From contig JAMZAV010000439.1 of assembly GCA_024449915.1 (NCBI GenBank), positions 288,227 through 352,226 on the forward strand: a stretch of 64,000 nucleotides of DNA, read 5' to 3'. Under the pieces are notes generated by a model that was not told where the DNA came from, ran no database searches, and worked only from the letters and a program-made list of their open reading frames with translations. This document shows, one piece after another, positions 48,501 to 59,628 of the stretch. The stretch is from Sweltsa coloradensis (Eukaryota > Arthropoda > Insecta > Plecoptera > Chloroperlidae). Numbering within the stretch: position 1 is the stretch's first letter; each line of letters begins with the position of its first letter. Both the position numbers and the translations under genes were made by a program.

Positions 48501-51500
48501 TCCAAGTGTTAATGCTACCAGTTTTGGACATTTGGGAATACCAATGACCTGCTGCACTGGTCAGGTGTGTTCTGGCAGATTCTAAGATGAATGATTCAGG
48601 CCATGGATGTAGTTTGGCTACAGACTCTAGTGCAGGGGTCGGCAACTAGATTGTGTATGGGGCCATTTACCGGTGCTGCTTGACAGATGAGGGGGCCACA
48701 GCTGGTAGGGACCCTGGAATTTTGTGTGCGATTTTTCCGTTTGACTATGCCAAATATGACTTTTTGAGTTTTTACTTATAATAGCAAAATACATTCAATA
48801 ATAACGTTGTTTTTGCTAAAAAATGGAGCAAAATCACGAAATTTTCAACTACAGTATATTTTTATATTGTGGCACAAAAATATGCAGTTAATTTGCAATG
48901 TTATTTTTATGACGAAATGATACCTTTATAATATTTGGTTTATATACTGAAATAAAAGCTTTTTTATATCAAAATTATAACTTTTTATTTGCCATTTCTA
49001 TAGCCGGGTCGGGTGTTATAGCTGGCGTGAAATATGTCACCTCCTCTCTTGGTAGACCTCCTCGAGGTATATGCATAACAGTCTTCCAATCTGTACATCT
49101 GAAAATGTTTGGTAACTCGTAACTCTGATAATAAACCATTTATTATTAGGTATTATATTATAATTATACCCTATAAATAACTAATAAGGCTGGCATAAAT
49201 AACTCAAATTATTATAAAAATTATGCATTGAATGCTGGTGAAATCAATAGCAATTTTTGTGCTTAGACATAAATTATTAGGGGGCCACAGAAATTTGTCC
49301 CTCGGGCCGTACATGGCCCGCGGGCCGCCTGTTGCCTACCCCTGCTCTAGTAACTGAAGCCATTCTACGGCCGTAGTTTTTTAACCTAACTCCAAAAAGT
49401 TCAGTATGCTTTTGGCCAGGTCAGACATAATGCAGTAGGATTGTTCTGTGTTTTGAGCTAGAGCTGGTGTTGTTGGGGACACCGAGGGGGATGTTAAACG
49501 AGTGACCAAGTCCATCATCATTTGGTCTTGTCGCTTATTTTCCTCCAACATTAGGTTCATTGTGCTGTGGTTTGTTCCTCTGGAATCAGGTTTGAACCAG
49601 GCCTAGGGATTAACAGGCCTTCGTCCACTTCTTGTGCACTGTGATTATTTATTATTAGGCGTACTATTTACAGTTTCTAGGCCTGAGCCTAGAACTAGAA
49701 CCTCATTCGGATTTCCTGGAAACATCACGTCCCATGCTTGTTGGTCCAAAAACATCATGACAAAATCTCAAGATGGTTACCGGAAAAAGGTCTAGCAGGC
49801 GGAAGTGGCCTCGAAACGAAAGCACATGACAAAAATTAGGATTTTCACTACATACAATATTTTTTACGCGAAATGACAAGAAATACAGTTCAAAATTACT
49901 AAATATTAACATCACAGGGTTGTTACAAGAGTAGCTAGGTTTACATGTGCAAGGTAATGTTCGTGGAATCACAGTTTTTATGTCGGGCAATATTCGCGCT
50001 TTAGGCCTTCACTGGGGCTGGTAGGTCACGGTAATTAAACAAATAAATCACACTTCTGAAATGTTGTCGGGTGGGTCGGGAGCTGGTAAAACAAGTTAAC
50101 AGGCACTGATGTTTTAAATATAACACAAATGATTTATTAATTAAGATAAATGCCAAGTTACAAAGTTTCCCTTCTAACGCACGGAATTGTGTCCGTCAGG
50201 TCGGGTCGCTGGAACGAAAGTCGATGTTCGGGCTGCAGGCCACACTCAGAACTCAGCTAAGGCAGTGGCGTAATTCTCAATACTACCAATAGGTAGCAGC
50301 AGAGGCAAAATCATATGGGGAATGGATCAGAAGATGATTATTATAACATATTAGGACCTTTGGTACTTGCACATCAAAACATCAATCAGCTGATAAAATG
50401 GTGTATACTTTTAACAGGCCGTTGACAACTTAATTCTGATTGGTTACGGTCATGTCCGGATCATGAAGGTTAGGAAAAGTTAATACTTGGCGAAATTGCC
50501 ATTATTGTTCCCTGAAGCTTTATTAAAGGCATATTGTCACATAAAACGAAGTACCGTAACTATTATTTTCAAAAAGACCCACAAAAAAATAAGAATTCCA
50601 TCATATTTGGCATCTATGGGTGATGCCCGCTCCCTCTACAATGGGTGGTTTTGACGCGAGCCCGGGGGCATGTGTCGTTCGTCGTGGTCAACGGATCGAG
50701 CGGCGAGGTGAGGCTCGCTGCTCTAGCACGCGGCACCTGCAGTTACGGGTTGACAGTGTCTGCATGGAGTCTTTGTCACTAGTTTTGAGTACTGCTTTTA
50801 TTTTTCAGTGTAATTTGTTGAATATAATATTAGTGGTTACATTCATCATTGTAATATTATGGGTAATGCAAGTGACTGCAGGCTACAAATTATGTAAGGG
50901 CTTCCTAAGCAGGAGTATGGGTTCGACTGTGTAAATCACGCGTACATATTGTTGTAATTAGGCTATAGGCCTAGTGTCAATGTTGCACAAGAAAATAAAC
51001 ATGGTGTCACAAGGTAACATGGCACTATGTATGTATACGGATGTGGTAAAATATTTGCTAGTACGGAATAAATATGTTTTCACCGTTTTCCAAAAAAGGA
51101 CAAATCTCCTAGTCTTGTGAGATACAAATCCTGGCTAGCAAAAATTAAACGGGATAAATTTGTTTTTTAAGACATACCCGAGTATGTTCCGAAAATTTAG
51201 TTGAATACGATTATGAAAATTGCCAACAGTCTGAAAATAAAGTTAAAGGGAAATGTAAGATCAAAATGTGAATTAAAGAACACTAACAGTTCCATCTGTC
51301 AAATTGAGATGTAAATTAGAAGTGCATCTAAAGATGGAATAAATGTTTACGTATACTCTGGCTGGAAACAAACGTTATCTTATTGAAAACATAACGTTTC
51401 CACCAAACAACAAAATATAGAAAATTCAAATTGTAATGTGTAAGTAATGTGATCACACTGACTATTCAACTCAACTACCTGGTTTTGACTCGCGCCCATT

Positions 51501-52433
51501 GAAGCGCTCACGCGCAGTCTTCTCTCGGAGCCAGGCGCGGTAGACCACCATCTACGTCACGCCGTGTGACGTCACCAACTAACAAAACTCACCAGTCGAG
51601 TAAATTGGGGTCGATCTCTTTCATTTTTTTCCTAAATTCTTCAAATAATTAGTGGTTTAACATATGTTCCCAACAATGCTATCTGATCCTATGCCTTTAA
51701 GTGCACTGTGTCGTAACCCGCATAAGTGTCGCCTTAATCCAGGTTATGTTCCAAGGTGTAGTTACTTTCCTTCTTCTTCTTCAGCTTAGTATTGTCAGGC
51801 TTAAGTTACGTATGTACTGTAGCAAAATCACTTTGCAAACAGATTAGTTGTCTTTGAGGGCACTAATACTTGCCTGTATTGTTATCATTGCAGGTTGGTG
51901 GAAGTATTTGCAGTATCATTTTGTGGGCTGTTGTCCAATCTGCCTGAACCTCGAGCTCCGCCTGTTCGCTCATCCAGTTTCGGTACTCCAGTAGAAGCAA
52001 ACTGGTAAGTTAAACTCTGATAGTATATGTTTGTTTATTCCTTTTCTACCCCCCCCCCCCCCCTCATCCCATCATAATATGCCCCATGCTACTCAAGAAA
52101 TGTTTGTATAAAAAGTAGGGCTTACAGCTCTTGGACTCTTTCTAAGAAGGCTATTGTAGGCATACTGCAATACTGAACATTTTACTGTATAGCCTACTTG
52201 CCTCAACTCTAAGAGGCTTAGACTATAGGCCTAGTTCTAATGTCCTTGGCCCTATGCATCCAATTAGCTTTTTTTAATCTTTATGCTATCTATTTCAAAA
52301 TTAAGTAGGCTACCTATCCTTAAGCTTTAAACATATTTTATCACCAACTTTTTTGGTTTGTTTCAGGAAACTGAGTTCAACCCCTCTCCAGCCTCTCCAC
52401 AAGAAGATCATTTTCAGTGCTAAAAATATTTAA
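42566..52433 (+). CDS. Candidate spliced gene, product not recognised (last three coding exons)
   Basis: Three segments join into one frame: 42566 (or acceptor-defined 42611) to 42690, 51894-52004 and 52367-52433 (TAA). Splice sites are good: ttatttcaag acceptor, CA/gtaagt donor, attgcag acceptor, ACTG/gtaagt donor, tttgtttcag acceptor. Both junctions keep the frame (phase 2 each), giving about 100 residues. The middle part has a basic RRKIRGQ stretch and an amphipathic segment; the C-terminus is polar with RSSSFGTP and ends FSAKNI. I recognise no family. The start is doubtful: ATG 42566 has a poor context, and the acceptor at 42609-42610 suggests further 5' exons, perhaps from the promoter-like region at 38.1 kb. 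The 9.2-kb intron holds several transposons. It could also be a chance frame in a non-coding transcript. Confidence 0.33.
42611..42690 (+). CDS. Candidate exon (phase 0 in, phase 2 out)
   Basis: Flanked by actttatttcaag and gtaagtagg. The open frame encodes a Lys/Arg/Asn-rich segment including QLDAIRRKIRGQI. Extending upstream in frame reaches ATG codons at 42566, 42572 and 42584 before a stop, so it could alternatively be a first coding exon. Confidence 0.33.
42856..42970 (+). other. Exon-like segment between ttcag and gtaagt
   Basis: Strong acceptor (atatatttcag) and donor (ACTT/gtaagtg). One frame is open throughout; another begins ATG at 42858 and runs 34 codons to TGA 42960-42962. Joining it to 42690 gives a stop after two codons, so it may be an alternative 3' exon or a non-coding exon of the same transcription unit. 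Confidence 0.28.
43364..43508 (+). other. Exon-like segment with a diverged copy at about 52600-52770
   Basis: Preceded by atcaaatttcag and followed by gtaagtcagttc. The same donor context (gtaagtcagttcntggaaca) recurs at about 52769, and the preceding ~80 bp also align there. No long conserved frame is shared between the two, so I treat it as a possible non-coding exon or part of an old segmental duplication. Confidence 0.25.
43689..45345 (+). mobile_element. Non-autonomous hAT element with AACCGGTT subterminal repeats
   Basis: Left end TAGTGATGAC, right end GTCATCACTA. Flanking 8-mers ttattaat (43681-43688) and gtattaat (45346-45353) agree at 7 of 8. Several aaccggtt/aaccagtt words lie just inside both ends, as expected for transposase binding sites. 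The internal ORFs (44424-44756, 45048-45251) show no transposase motif. Confidence 0.75.
45354..46860. other. No gene recognised
   Basis: Begins with ~110 bp (gttaagagtgggcttg to catattataatacct) that aligns loosely with 52812-52915. The rest is AT-rich and unremarkable. Confidence 0.45.
46861..47859 (+). mobile_element. Helentron-like non-autonomous element, family HLE-2
   Basis: The 5' end TTGAGCGAGCGAAGCGAGCG has its partner GCTCGCTCAA at 47822-47831, followed at once by CAACGC...GCGTT hairpin and TTTTCCTAG, then host T. A T-rich/(GTTT)n microsatellite lies near the 5' end (46913-46980), and two ~321-bp tandem units follow (tagttttgtggcaaaatcg at 47071 and 47392). The architecture equals HLE-1, but the body sequence is unrelated. 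Confidence 0.72.
46913..46980. repeat. Poly(T)-(GTTT)n-poly(T) microsatellite inside HLE-2
   Basis: T24, about eight GTTT units, then T17. The ORFs crossing it (both strands) are artefacts. Confidence 0.92.
48340..49560 (-). pseudogene. Retrotransposon gag relic, interrupted
   Basis: Read on the minus strand, 48420-48632 encodes a segment with HLTSAAGHWY, TWTKFKAAF and LWKRLQ, the pattern of the Retrotrans_gag domain of LTR retroelements. The frame continues after a TGA (about 48405) as a YFQEVAKYC-like piece. The upstream part lies beyond a hAT insertion (48633-49344) at about 49345-49560 and contains an in-frame TAA. No protease, reverse transcriptase or LTR was recognised. It is dead by stops and insertion; the exact family is uncertain. 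Confidence 0.55.
48633..49344 (+). mobile_element. Non-autonomous hAT element inserted in the gag relic
   Basis: Ends CAGGGGTCGGCAAC and GTTGCCTACCCCTG. Flanking 8-mers ctctagtg (48625-48632) and ctctagta (49345-49352) match 7/8. The interior is AT-rich with ggggccac modules near both ends. Such CAGGGGTCGGCAA ends are widespread in animal hAT elements. Confidence 0.82.
49561..51893. other. No gene recognised (inside the candidate 9.2-kb intron)
   Basis: A few GC-richer patches, e.g. 51490-51600 with a tgacgtca palindrome near 51568 (CRE-like) and 50640-50760. The ORF at 50620-50934 has a hydrophobic C-terminal stretch but no recognised family or splice support. Confidence 0.4.
51894..52004 (+). 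CDS. Candidate exon (111 nt)
   Basis: Flanked by gttatcattgcag and gtaagtt. In the frame that continues from 42690 and into 52367 it is fully open, encoding a hydrophobic start and a Pro/Arg/Ser tail (LPEPRAPPV). A second frame is open until a TAG near the exon end, so the frame choice rests on continuity with the neighbouring exons. Confidence 0.35.
52367..52433 (+). CDS. Candidate terminal coding exon
   Basis: Acceptor ttggtttgtttcag. Opens in phase with 52004 and ends in TAA at 52431-52433 after 22 codons (ends KKIIFSAKNI). No AATAAA was found within the next ~1.2 kb; the nearest I saw is near 53656, so the 3' end is unclear. Confidence 0.35.
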
Positions 52434-54202
52434 AGAAACATTTACGTAGTAGGGCTTTGCCTAGCTCTGATTTCAATTCCATTTGTTAACGGGGTATATT
52501 TTCGTCCAGGAATGACTTTGCTTGAAATATGGCCTAAACCTACCTGAAGTGTATAAAAACTAAAAAGTGAAAGACATTTTAGGTGAAATCTCTTAAGTAT
52601 TGGCAGCAGAAACAGACATTAACTTATCGATGTGACCAATATGAAGAAAGCCATGTTTCTTCCTTCCACATCGTATGTCGCAGCTCACGTGTGATTCTTC
52701 AACTTCAGCGTTCTCGGACATCGTCATCTTCAGCCGCCTTCGCTCTCGTATCGCACAATTATTGAAATGATTGTAAGTCAGTTCTTGGAACAATTGATTA
52801 ACTCCTAATCCCTGTATCCTCTCGTTTAAGAGGTTTATCATGCATGTTCGGTACGGTGCTTGACTGCATACTTAACTATATCATTTGTTAGCTATATAGC
52901 ATAATAGTGTAAAGTCTGTTACGGGGCAAGGCATGAAGCGATCATTGTCAGTTTGCTTCTTACCTAAACTCGGAACAGAAGTTTGAGAAAACCTAAAATG
53001 TATAGCCTTCTTGCAGTCTCCAAGTTATGTGACACAGCAGCTGTTGTCAGTGAGAGAAGTGATGATATCGTTAAGTTAGTGGTCATGAAGAAGCACTAGC
53101 ATGTTCCCAGCATGTTCACTAGCTCACACCACAGTTCACCTAGATTGCATTTATAGAAGTAAAATATGCCTAGTGAAAATAACTTAAATGGTAGGATGGA
53201 ATGCGGCCATCATGGAATTAGGAAATAATTTGATGAATTGACCATTTTTTATTGTATTGTAATTATTACTAACCACGACTTCATGGCATGAAAAACTTGT
53301 TATAGGCCAAACACTTTTGTAGTCGGATGTGGCTACTAAATTCTCTATTACAGTGCATTAAATATCAGTACATTTTTACTCTTGTCTCAAGTTCAGATGC
53401 CAAATTCTGGGGCCTATCCTTGACCGCTGTTGTTGTTAATATCTGGTGCTCAAAATTATTCATCATGGATGGTGAGTCACGCAATTCAGGCTGTGGTACC
53501 CCTTCAGCTTCATTGCGGCTACTCTGGAGTGAACTGTGGAGTGAACCCTAGAGTCCCCTGGTACTGTAGTGGTGTGGTGTATGTCAGTATGATACATGAT
53601 ACTTAATCTCAGCTGCTCTTATTGAATCTCCTTGTCTACAGTAAAACAACATGGAAATAAAAAGGATCGAAAATGTGACAAAGAACACAAGATTTAAACG
53701 TTTACCTAGTGAATTAATCTGGTAAGCGGGTGTTAGACCGACAGATTGTGATGATAAGCGGTTTTCTATAAACTTTCTTTGTCTCAAATATAACTAGTAG
53801 ATGGGATAGGCCCTACATTAACTCAAACAACATACTCACTCACTAAAACTTAATATTTATACACTATAGGCCTACAGTAAACACAACGTTGTCTATTTAG
53901 GGTAAAATTATGATTTATCACAATAACATAATTCGAGGCAAGGATTTATAGCATTAATTTTTTTTTTAGTAACATGATTTTTTCAAATAGCATTTTGTAG
54001 CACTTAAAAGAAATAGCATTTAGGTATGTAGCAAAACTAAATACTATCCACAGAATGCATATTCTCATCATAATGCACATACACACCATAAACCATACCA
54101 TAAAAAGGGCGGAAATTAAGTAATGTACTTTGTTCTACCCAGAATGAGGCTGTGCCTTATTTCACATATTATGAACTTGTAAACAAGATAGCAAAATAGA
54201 TA
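52434..54202. other. Possible 3' UTR and flank of the candidate gene
   Basis: 52600-52915 aligns loosely with 43364-43530 plus 45370-45480, including the gtaagtcagttc word and gcatgttnggtac. The remainder is AT-rich; AATAAA occurs near 53656. Confidence 0.35.
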
Positions 54203-54210
54203 CCTACGGT

Positions 54211-55693
54211 AAGGATGGGAATGTTAAAAACGTTTAAACTTTAGTGGTCGGGTAGAGGTTAGTTAATTCGTCTTAAGGTTAACCGTTATTAAATTAAACA
54301 AACATTAAACTTTTTTTTTTAAATTGCTGGGTAAAACGCGGTTAAACTACCGACACCGTTATTACGGTTTTTGCAGAAACAGACCGCCGGAATAATGGCA
54401 CATAAATATTTACATAGTAGGGGAGAGGGGGGGACATTGGTACAGTTCAGAACGTTTCAATTTTTTTACATGTGCAAATTTGGGAATGAGACCTTTGTCA
54501 TAGTAAAATACAACCCTTAATCTATGATATGTGTACTACATCTTTCACATTTGTGACCACTACTAATAAATAATCCACATATAGAAAATTATTACAAATG
54601 TACCAATGTACCCCATAGGCGGGGCACATTGGTACTAGTATGGGGCACATTGGTACACACATGTTTACTGGTCAGTATTTACAAGTTTAGGCCTACATAG
54701 GGTGTTTATTTTATGTATGTCAATAGTGGTTTATAACATGAGCTAATAAACTTGTCCACATAGACCCTAGTATTAGGTGTGTGCTTAAAATTAGCTTAAC
54801 GTTAAACTACATTATTGTGGGAAAATATCTAGATCGAGGTTTGCCTACAATAGACAAGACAGCTTATATACTACACTAGAATGCTATTTTACTATGTAGG
54901 CCTATATATACTAAATACTAATCTAGGCCTAAGATAGACTGCAACATTAGGTCTACAGATAGATTTTTTTATTAACACTAGCTGGTGCATAGGGCCTGTA
55001 ATGTACCAATGTGCCCCCAAGGCTGTGTACCAATGTGCCCCATCTGGTATTGTTTTAGAAAATAAATTCAAAAATTTTGAGGTTAGGTGTACAGTCATAG
55101 CAATGTGCTTACAATTTAATCAGATAAATTGCGGTCATCACATAAAAAAAAATAGCTTGAATTACCTACAATAACATTATAATCAACCATTACAAAGTTT
55201 ATCACAACTATTTACTTTCCACATCACTAAATACAATTTATATCATAACTTAGCCATTTATCAATGGAAATGGCTCAGATTTTCAGAGCTGGTAGAGTTC
55301 CTCACTGCCATCTAGATCACTCATAATACACTGCTGAAAATTAAACATGGGTGACAAAATTCAAACTGTACCAATGTGCCCCCTGTACCAATGTCCCCCC
55401 TCTCCCCTAGTGCTATATTTTTACGTCCCATGCTTACAATTTGGCCTCAAATTGCGGAATATAGGCCTACATCGTTCCTTACGACGCGCGCTTGTTGCTA
55501 CTGACAAAGAGTGACACTTGACCAGTCGGCCAGTTGATCGTCTGGCACCGGCATAGCGCGGGTCAACTTCTGTCGCCGTCTTTATGGGTTCCGCGGAAAA
55601 CGCGCGTTTTCGCGAAAAAAGACGATTAACCATTTAAATGTGATTAGCAAGGGGTTAAACGTTTAGGAAACTAATGGTTTTTTCCCATCCCTA
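54211..55693 (+). mobile_element. Non-autonomous hAT element containing a nested MITE
   Basis: Ends AAGGATGGGAA and TTCCCATCCCTA, with AACGTTTAAAC-like subterminal words at both sides. Flanking 8-mers cctacggt (54203-54210) and actacggt (55694-55701) match 7/8. About two-thirds is the nested element at 54420-55407, leaving a ~0.5-kb hAT host. Confidence 0.78.
54420..55407. mobile_element. TA-flanked MITE with eight GTACCAATGTGCCCC motifs
   Basis: Ends GGGGAGAGGGGGGACATTGG and its inverse (CCAATGTCCCCCCTCTCCCC), flanked by TA. The motif GTACCAATGTGCCCC or a close variant occurs at 54427-54443(-), 54600-54614, 54621-54635(-), 54641-54656(-), 55003-55017, 55027-55041, 55368-55382 and 55385-55400; two of them form a palindrome at 54600-54635. 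No ORF of transposase size. A TA flank suggests Tc1/mariner-like mobilisation, but the class is uncertain. Confidence 0.7.
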
Positions 55694-56990
55694 ACTACGG
55701 TCATACATTCCCTGCTCGGACATGCAGAAGTTTGGGTTTTCAAATTTCCCAAGAAACATAAAAAATTAGGCCTAGTGTCTAGCCTGGTGGCCCCTCGTCA
55801 CAACTGATATTGGTCAAGGTCAACACTAGCATCTGTCGAGATGCACGCCTCCCCACCCCGCGCCAGTTCAGTATCACTTCACTTAATTCCGTATTGCTAG
55901 CTTGTCATCTTATCATTTCTCTCCTCTGATGTTAGGTCTTCTAAAGTAATGCCGCTCGTCGCGTAATACATATCGTAGCATTGAATAACTGACAATAACT
56001 TGCAAACGAATAAACGACTCACTTGAACACATCTTCTCTCAAAAGTCAAAACACACATCACTGACATAAACCGAGTATCAAAAGTCATCTAGAAAACTTG
56101 GATATAGGTCTAGGCTCCGGCCTATTTTTGTTTGCTATGATATTTTCGAGCAGGGAAGAAATAATTCTCCTTTTATCTGGATGCAGAACTAAAATCATTT
56201 ATTGCATAGTAGTTTAATTAAAAAAAAAAGGGATTTCATAACTTGTTACTTCCCTAATGTGTTCTTAACGCGCCAATTACGTTTATAAATTGTTTTCTTC
56301 GTCAGCTGGCAGTGACCTAGAAAACAAAGACATGTGCACGTGTACCCTGGGGTGCCCTTGACTTCATCACATCGAGAGTCTGTTATTGGTTTGTTTACCC
56401 GATCTATGGACCAATCAAAACTCATATTGGCTAGTTTGAATGACTTGGATAGTCAATGGGCTCTCAGAGCGGGTGTTTAAAACAATTTAAAAATATTATT
56501 TTGATTGTTCATGAACACTTTGATGTCGAATAATTAAACGATTTATGATGATCAAATCAGTGTCAAGTCTCAACCCCAATAAATATATAAATAAAATATA
56601 AATATTTCTTACGCAAGGTCCTTTTTCACATAGCACATTAGTAGGCTAGGCCTACATATTAATTGATTGTTTCATTTGCAAATCTAGTATGTGTGAAAGT
56701 TCAAACATTATTAAGAATTGACATGCAAAACTTTTTTAGAATTTGAGCCATTCATAAAAGTTATTTAACTTATTTTAAAACTACTATCTCTGTCCTTGCA
56801 AACCATACTTTTGACACGCTACATAATACTTGGGCGACCATAATTCCAAAACAAAAAACCAGGACATCTAGATTATTAGTTATTACCACTATGGATTTGC
56901 GTGGTCTATACTATAAGGGGTCTGGGGCAGAGCCTCAGCCAGCAGACGCAAATAATTTTTGGGGTATTTCTATCCTCAAGATATCATTTA

Positions 56991-58149
56991 GGGTAAGCGG
57001 GGGGAATTGGGAGGTATGTTTAGAAAAAAATTAATTTTATAAATATTTTATATAAATTATGCACAAATACTCTCTTGAATGATATGTTGTTTGCTAAGGT
57101 TTAATAAAACATGTGCATTTTAGCAGTTATTAGTCATTAATCATATAAAAAGTGGAATTTTATGCTTCAACTACAAAACCACCCAATTACCCCCATGGGG
57201 GCAATTGGGTGGAGGCCTGAAATCTTCTATAATACACATGCTGTAGAATGGGGGTAAATGGGTGGTGATAGAGGAAGTGAAACTGAAGAGATTGATACCT
57301 CACACTTTGTTGTAGGTTAAAAACTAATGGTTTTATTGAATAATGTTATAATTAATTATATTTTATGCAACGATAAACAAAATATGCAAATTAGAATAGA
57401 CTATAACTATTTTTACATTTTTGTCTTGGTTTTTACTAAAGATACTTAATGTGTGAACAAACTGCAACAAGATTTCCATAATTTTAATATAAAATTAAAA
57501 ACTTATTAAACTTTAAAAACTTTAAAAAATCACTGAAAAAATTGCCATTAGACTAGATTTATAGGTTATGTTGCCCTATGTCAAAAACTTGAAAATGGGG
57601 GAAATTGTTGCAGATATCACTGCCATCTAAAAATATCACTAAAATAAGTTGGTTTCAAGAGCAATCTGGTGGAAAAAGTTTATATTAGCAGGTAAAACAT
57701 AACTTTGAAGTTCAACTTCTTTACCACCCATTTCCCCACAATGGGGGTAATTGGGTGGTACTTATTTAATTGCTTGTTTTCATTGATAATATTTTGTTCA
57801 TTGTTGTGATAAATACACAAACAATATTTTTCAATATCTTTAATACTTTAAAACAAGCATTGGATTGAAAATACAATGCTTGGAAATTAATAGAACTCAA
57901 CTTAACATTTGCAATTGTGAAGTTCTAAATAACTTTCAGTCCTCTTCCATTGACAACAATAAGAAAATCTTCTTTAACAATTATAATTTGTTCATAAACC
58001 AACTACATATTGTTAATTATTTAAGAGGGATATCTTATGAGAATTTTAAGATAGTTTGCTCACTTTATCTGTACCTAATAACTTGGGAAAATGGAAAAAA
58101 TAAATGTTCCACCCAATTACCCCCACCTCCCAATTACCCCCGCTTACCC
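56991..58149. mobile_element. TA-flanked MITE with CCACCCAATTACCCCC motifs
   Basis: Ends GGGTAAGCGGGGG and CCCCCGCTTACCC, flanked by TA (56989-56990, 58150-58151). Motif copies: one at the left end (variant aattgggagg), a palindromic pair at 57179-57212, one at about 57248-57270(-), a palindromic pair at 57722-57760, and two direct copies at 58109-58141. The ORF at 57865-58167 lies in the AT-rich interior and runs into the end motifs. Its core CCAATnnnCCCC is shared with 54420-55407. Confidence 0.72.
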
Positions 58150-58784
58150 TATTTAGAGCAATCTTAACAAGGAAGGCACAAAATACTTTTGCAATAATTG
58201 TCAAGGAAACATATTAGGCTACGTAAAGGCTAAATGTATTTTTTTTTAGACTATGGAACTGAAATGGCTGTTTTTGACGTAAGATAAGTATTGAGTAGGC
58301 TTATTCATTGAACACACACCTTCGCTTACACATTTTACACTCGTATAACTAACACAAATATTAAAAATATAGGCCTACAGCACAGCACAACATAATTCAC
58401 TCAATTCGACAGGACACTACACTGCTCCAATTTCCATGACCGACTGACGGACGAAGAATGCTTTCCCGACCGATAGGCATAGGCAACTAAAAGCTAGCGA
58501 ATCACCCACGACACGTGCCAGCCGGCAGCAATGAGATGATGAGTGCATCGGGTTGGCGGCTGGCCTTGCATGGCGGCTTGGCCTTGGGGCTGCGGCACAA
58601 GCGAAACTGGAGCCACTCTATGCAGGAGTCAGGTTCCAGGAAACAAAAGTAGGCGTAATGATGTTGAAAACGTCAAAGTGACGCTTTACTATGTACAAAT
58701 ACAAAATAAACCAAGATAGTATTTGGAAATCAAAAAAATTACAGATAAATTTAATAAAACCATTCTATGAGGGAAAACCGTGAC

Positions 58785-58860
58785 AATTACCTGTCCCGGG
58801 TGGTGTCTCTCGGGAGACCGGGACAGGTACCTGAAAACCGGGGCGTCTAGTCACCCTACA
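58785..58860 (-). repeat. Transposon end with GTCCCGG hairpin
   Basis: ACCTGTCCCGG and CCGGGACAGGT form a hairpin, followed by ccggggcgtctagtcaccct. In reverse this reads agggtgactagacgccccgg, close to the left end of 5695-6574 (aggtgaccagacgtaccgg). The other end was not located. Confidence 0.5.
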
Positions 58861-59628
58861 CAATACGGCCACTAACACACACACAACTTGTAGGTTGATT
58901 GACTGTAGAAATTACTCGCTAAACTGGAGGGTTGGTTGTTACTCGATTGCTCGTCTTTTTCCATGTTGTTTTCTCGGTGCCACCCACAGCCTTCTATTTC
59001 CCCGTTATGGATGGATCACAAAATCTAGACAATACATTTCCATTAATCAGTACTAGAGTCTTCAGTTGTGACTATAGTTGATTACGAAATTACTGTGCAC
59101 AACAATCAAGTTTTTCCAATTTGAAAGAAAATGGGAGTACATATTCTAAACTTATATTATTATTACACTGAATAATTAACATCTTCTTTATGAATACTTG
59201 ATTCTAAATAATATTTGAATTTTGTTATTTAGATAAGATTTTCATTTATAAAATACACAACGTCAAAGTCACTATTGCCATTACCTAAGTAGTAACGTAT
59301 TCCAACCAACCAGTATTCTAAAAGTATTCAATATAGGCTATACAAACCAATATGTTTTTCCTTGTTATCCAACTTGTTCAAGACTTTTTTTTACACAAAT
59401 TTTGTTTCTATTGTTAGAGGTAATGTGAAATGGTGATATAAAAACCCAACTTTTGTTTTAAAAAAAACAAATTTTGCATTTTTTACAATTTCACAAAAAT
59501 TTACGAAAAAATACAAAATAATTAGAAAAAATTACAATTAGGCTTACCTTCGTTATTTTACATGTTGGTCGTTGAAGGTGCCATCAATTTAAAAGTCAAT
59601 TTCAGAAAACTTCTATCAATTTTGTTTC

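Noticed and set aside
50620..50934. 104-aa ORF with a hydrophobic stretch (possible membrane protein)
   Set aside because: No family, no splice or promoter context, and it lies within a transposon-rich candidate intron.
57865..58167. 100-aa ORF
   Set aside because: It lies in the AT-rich interior of a MITE and ends in the terminal motifs.
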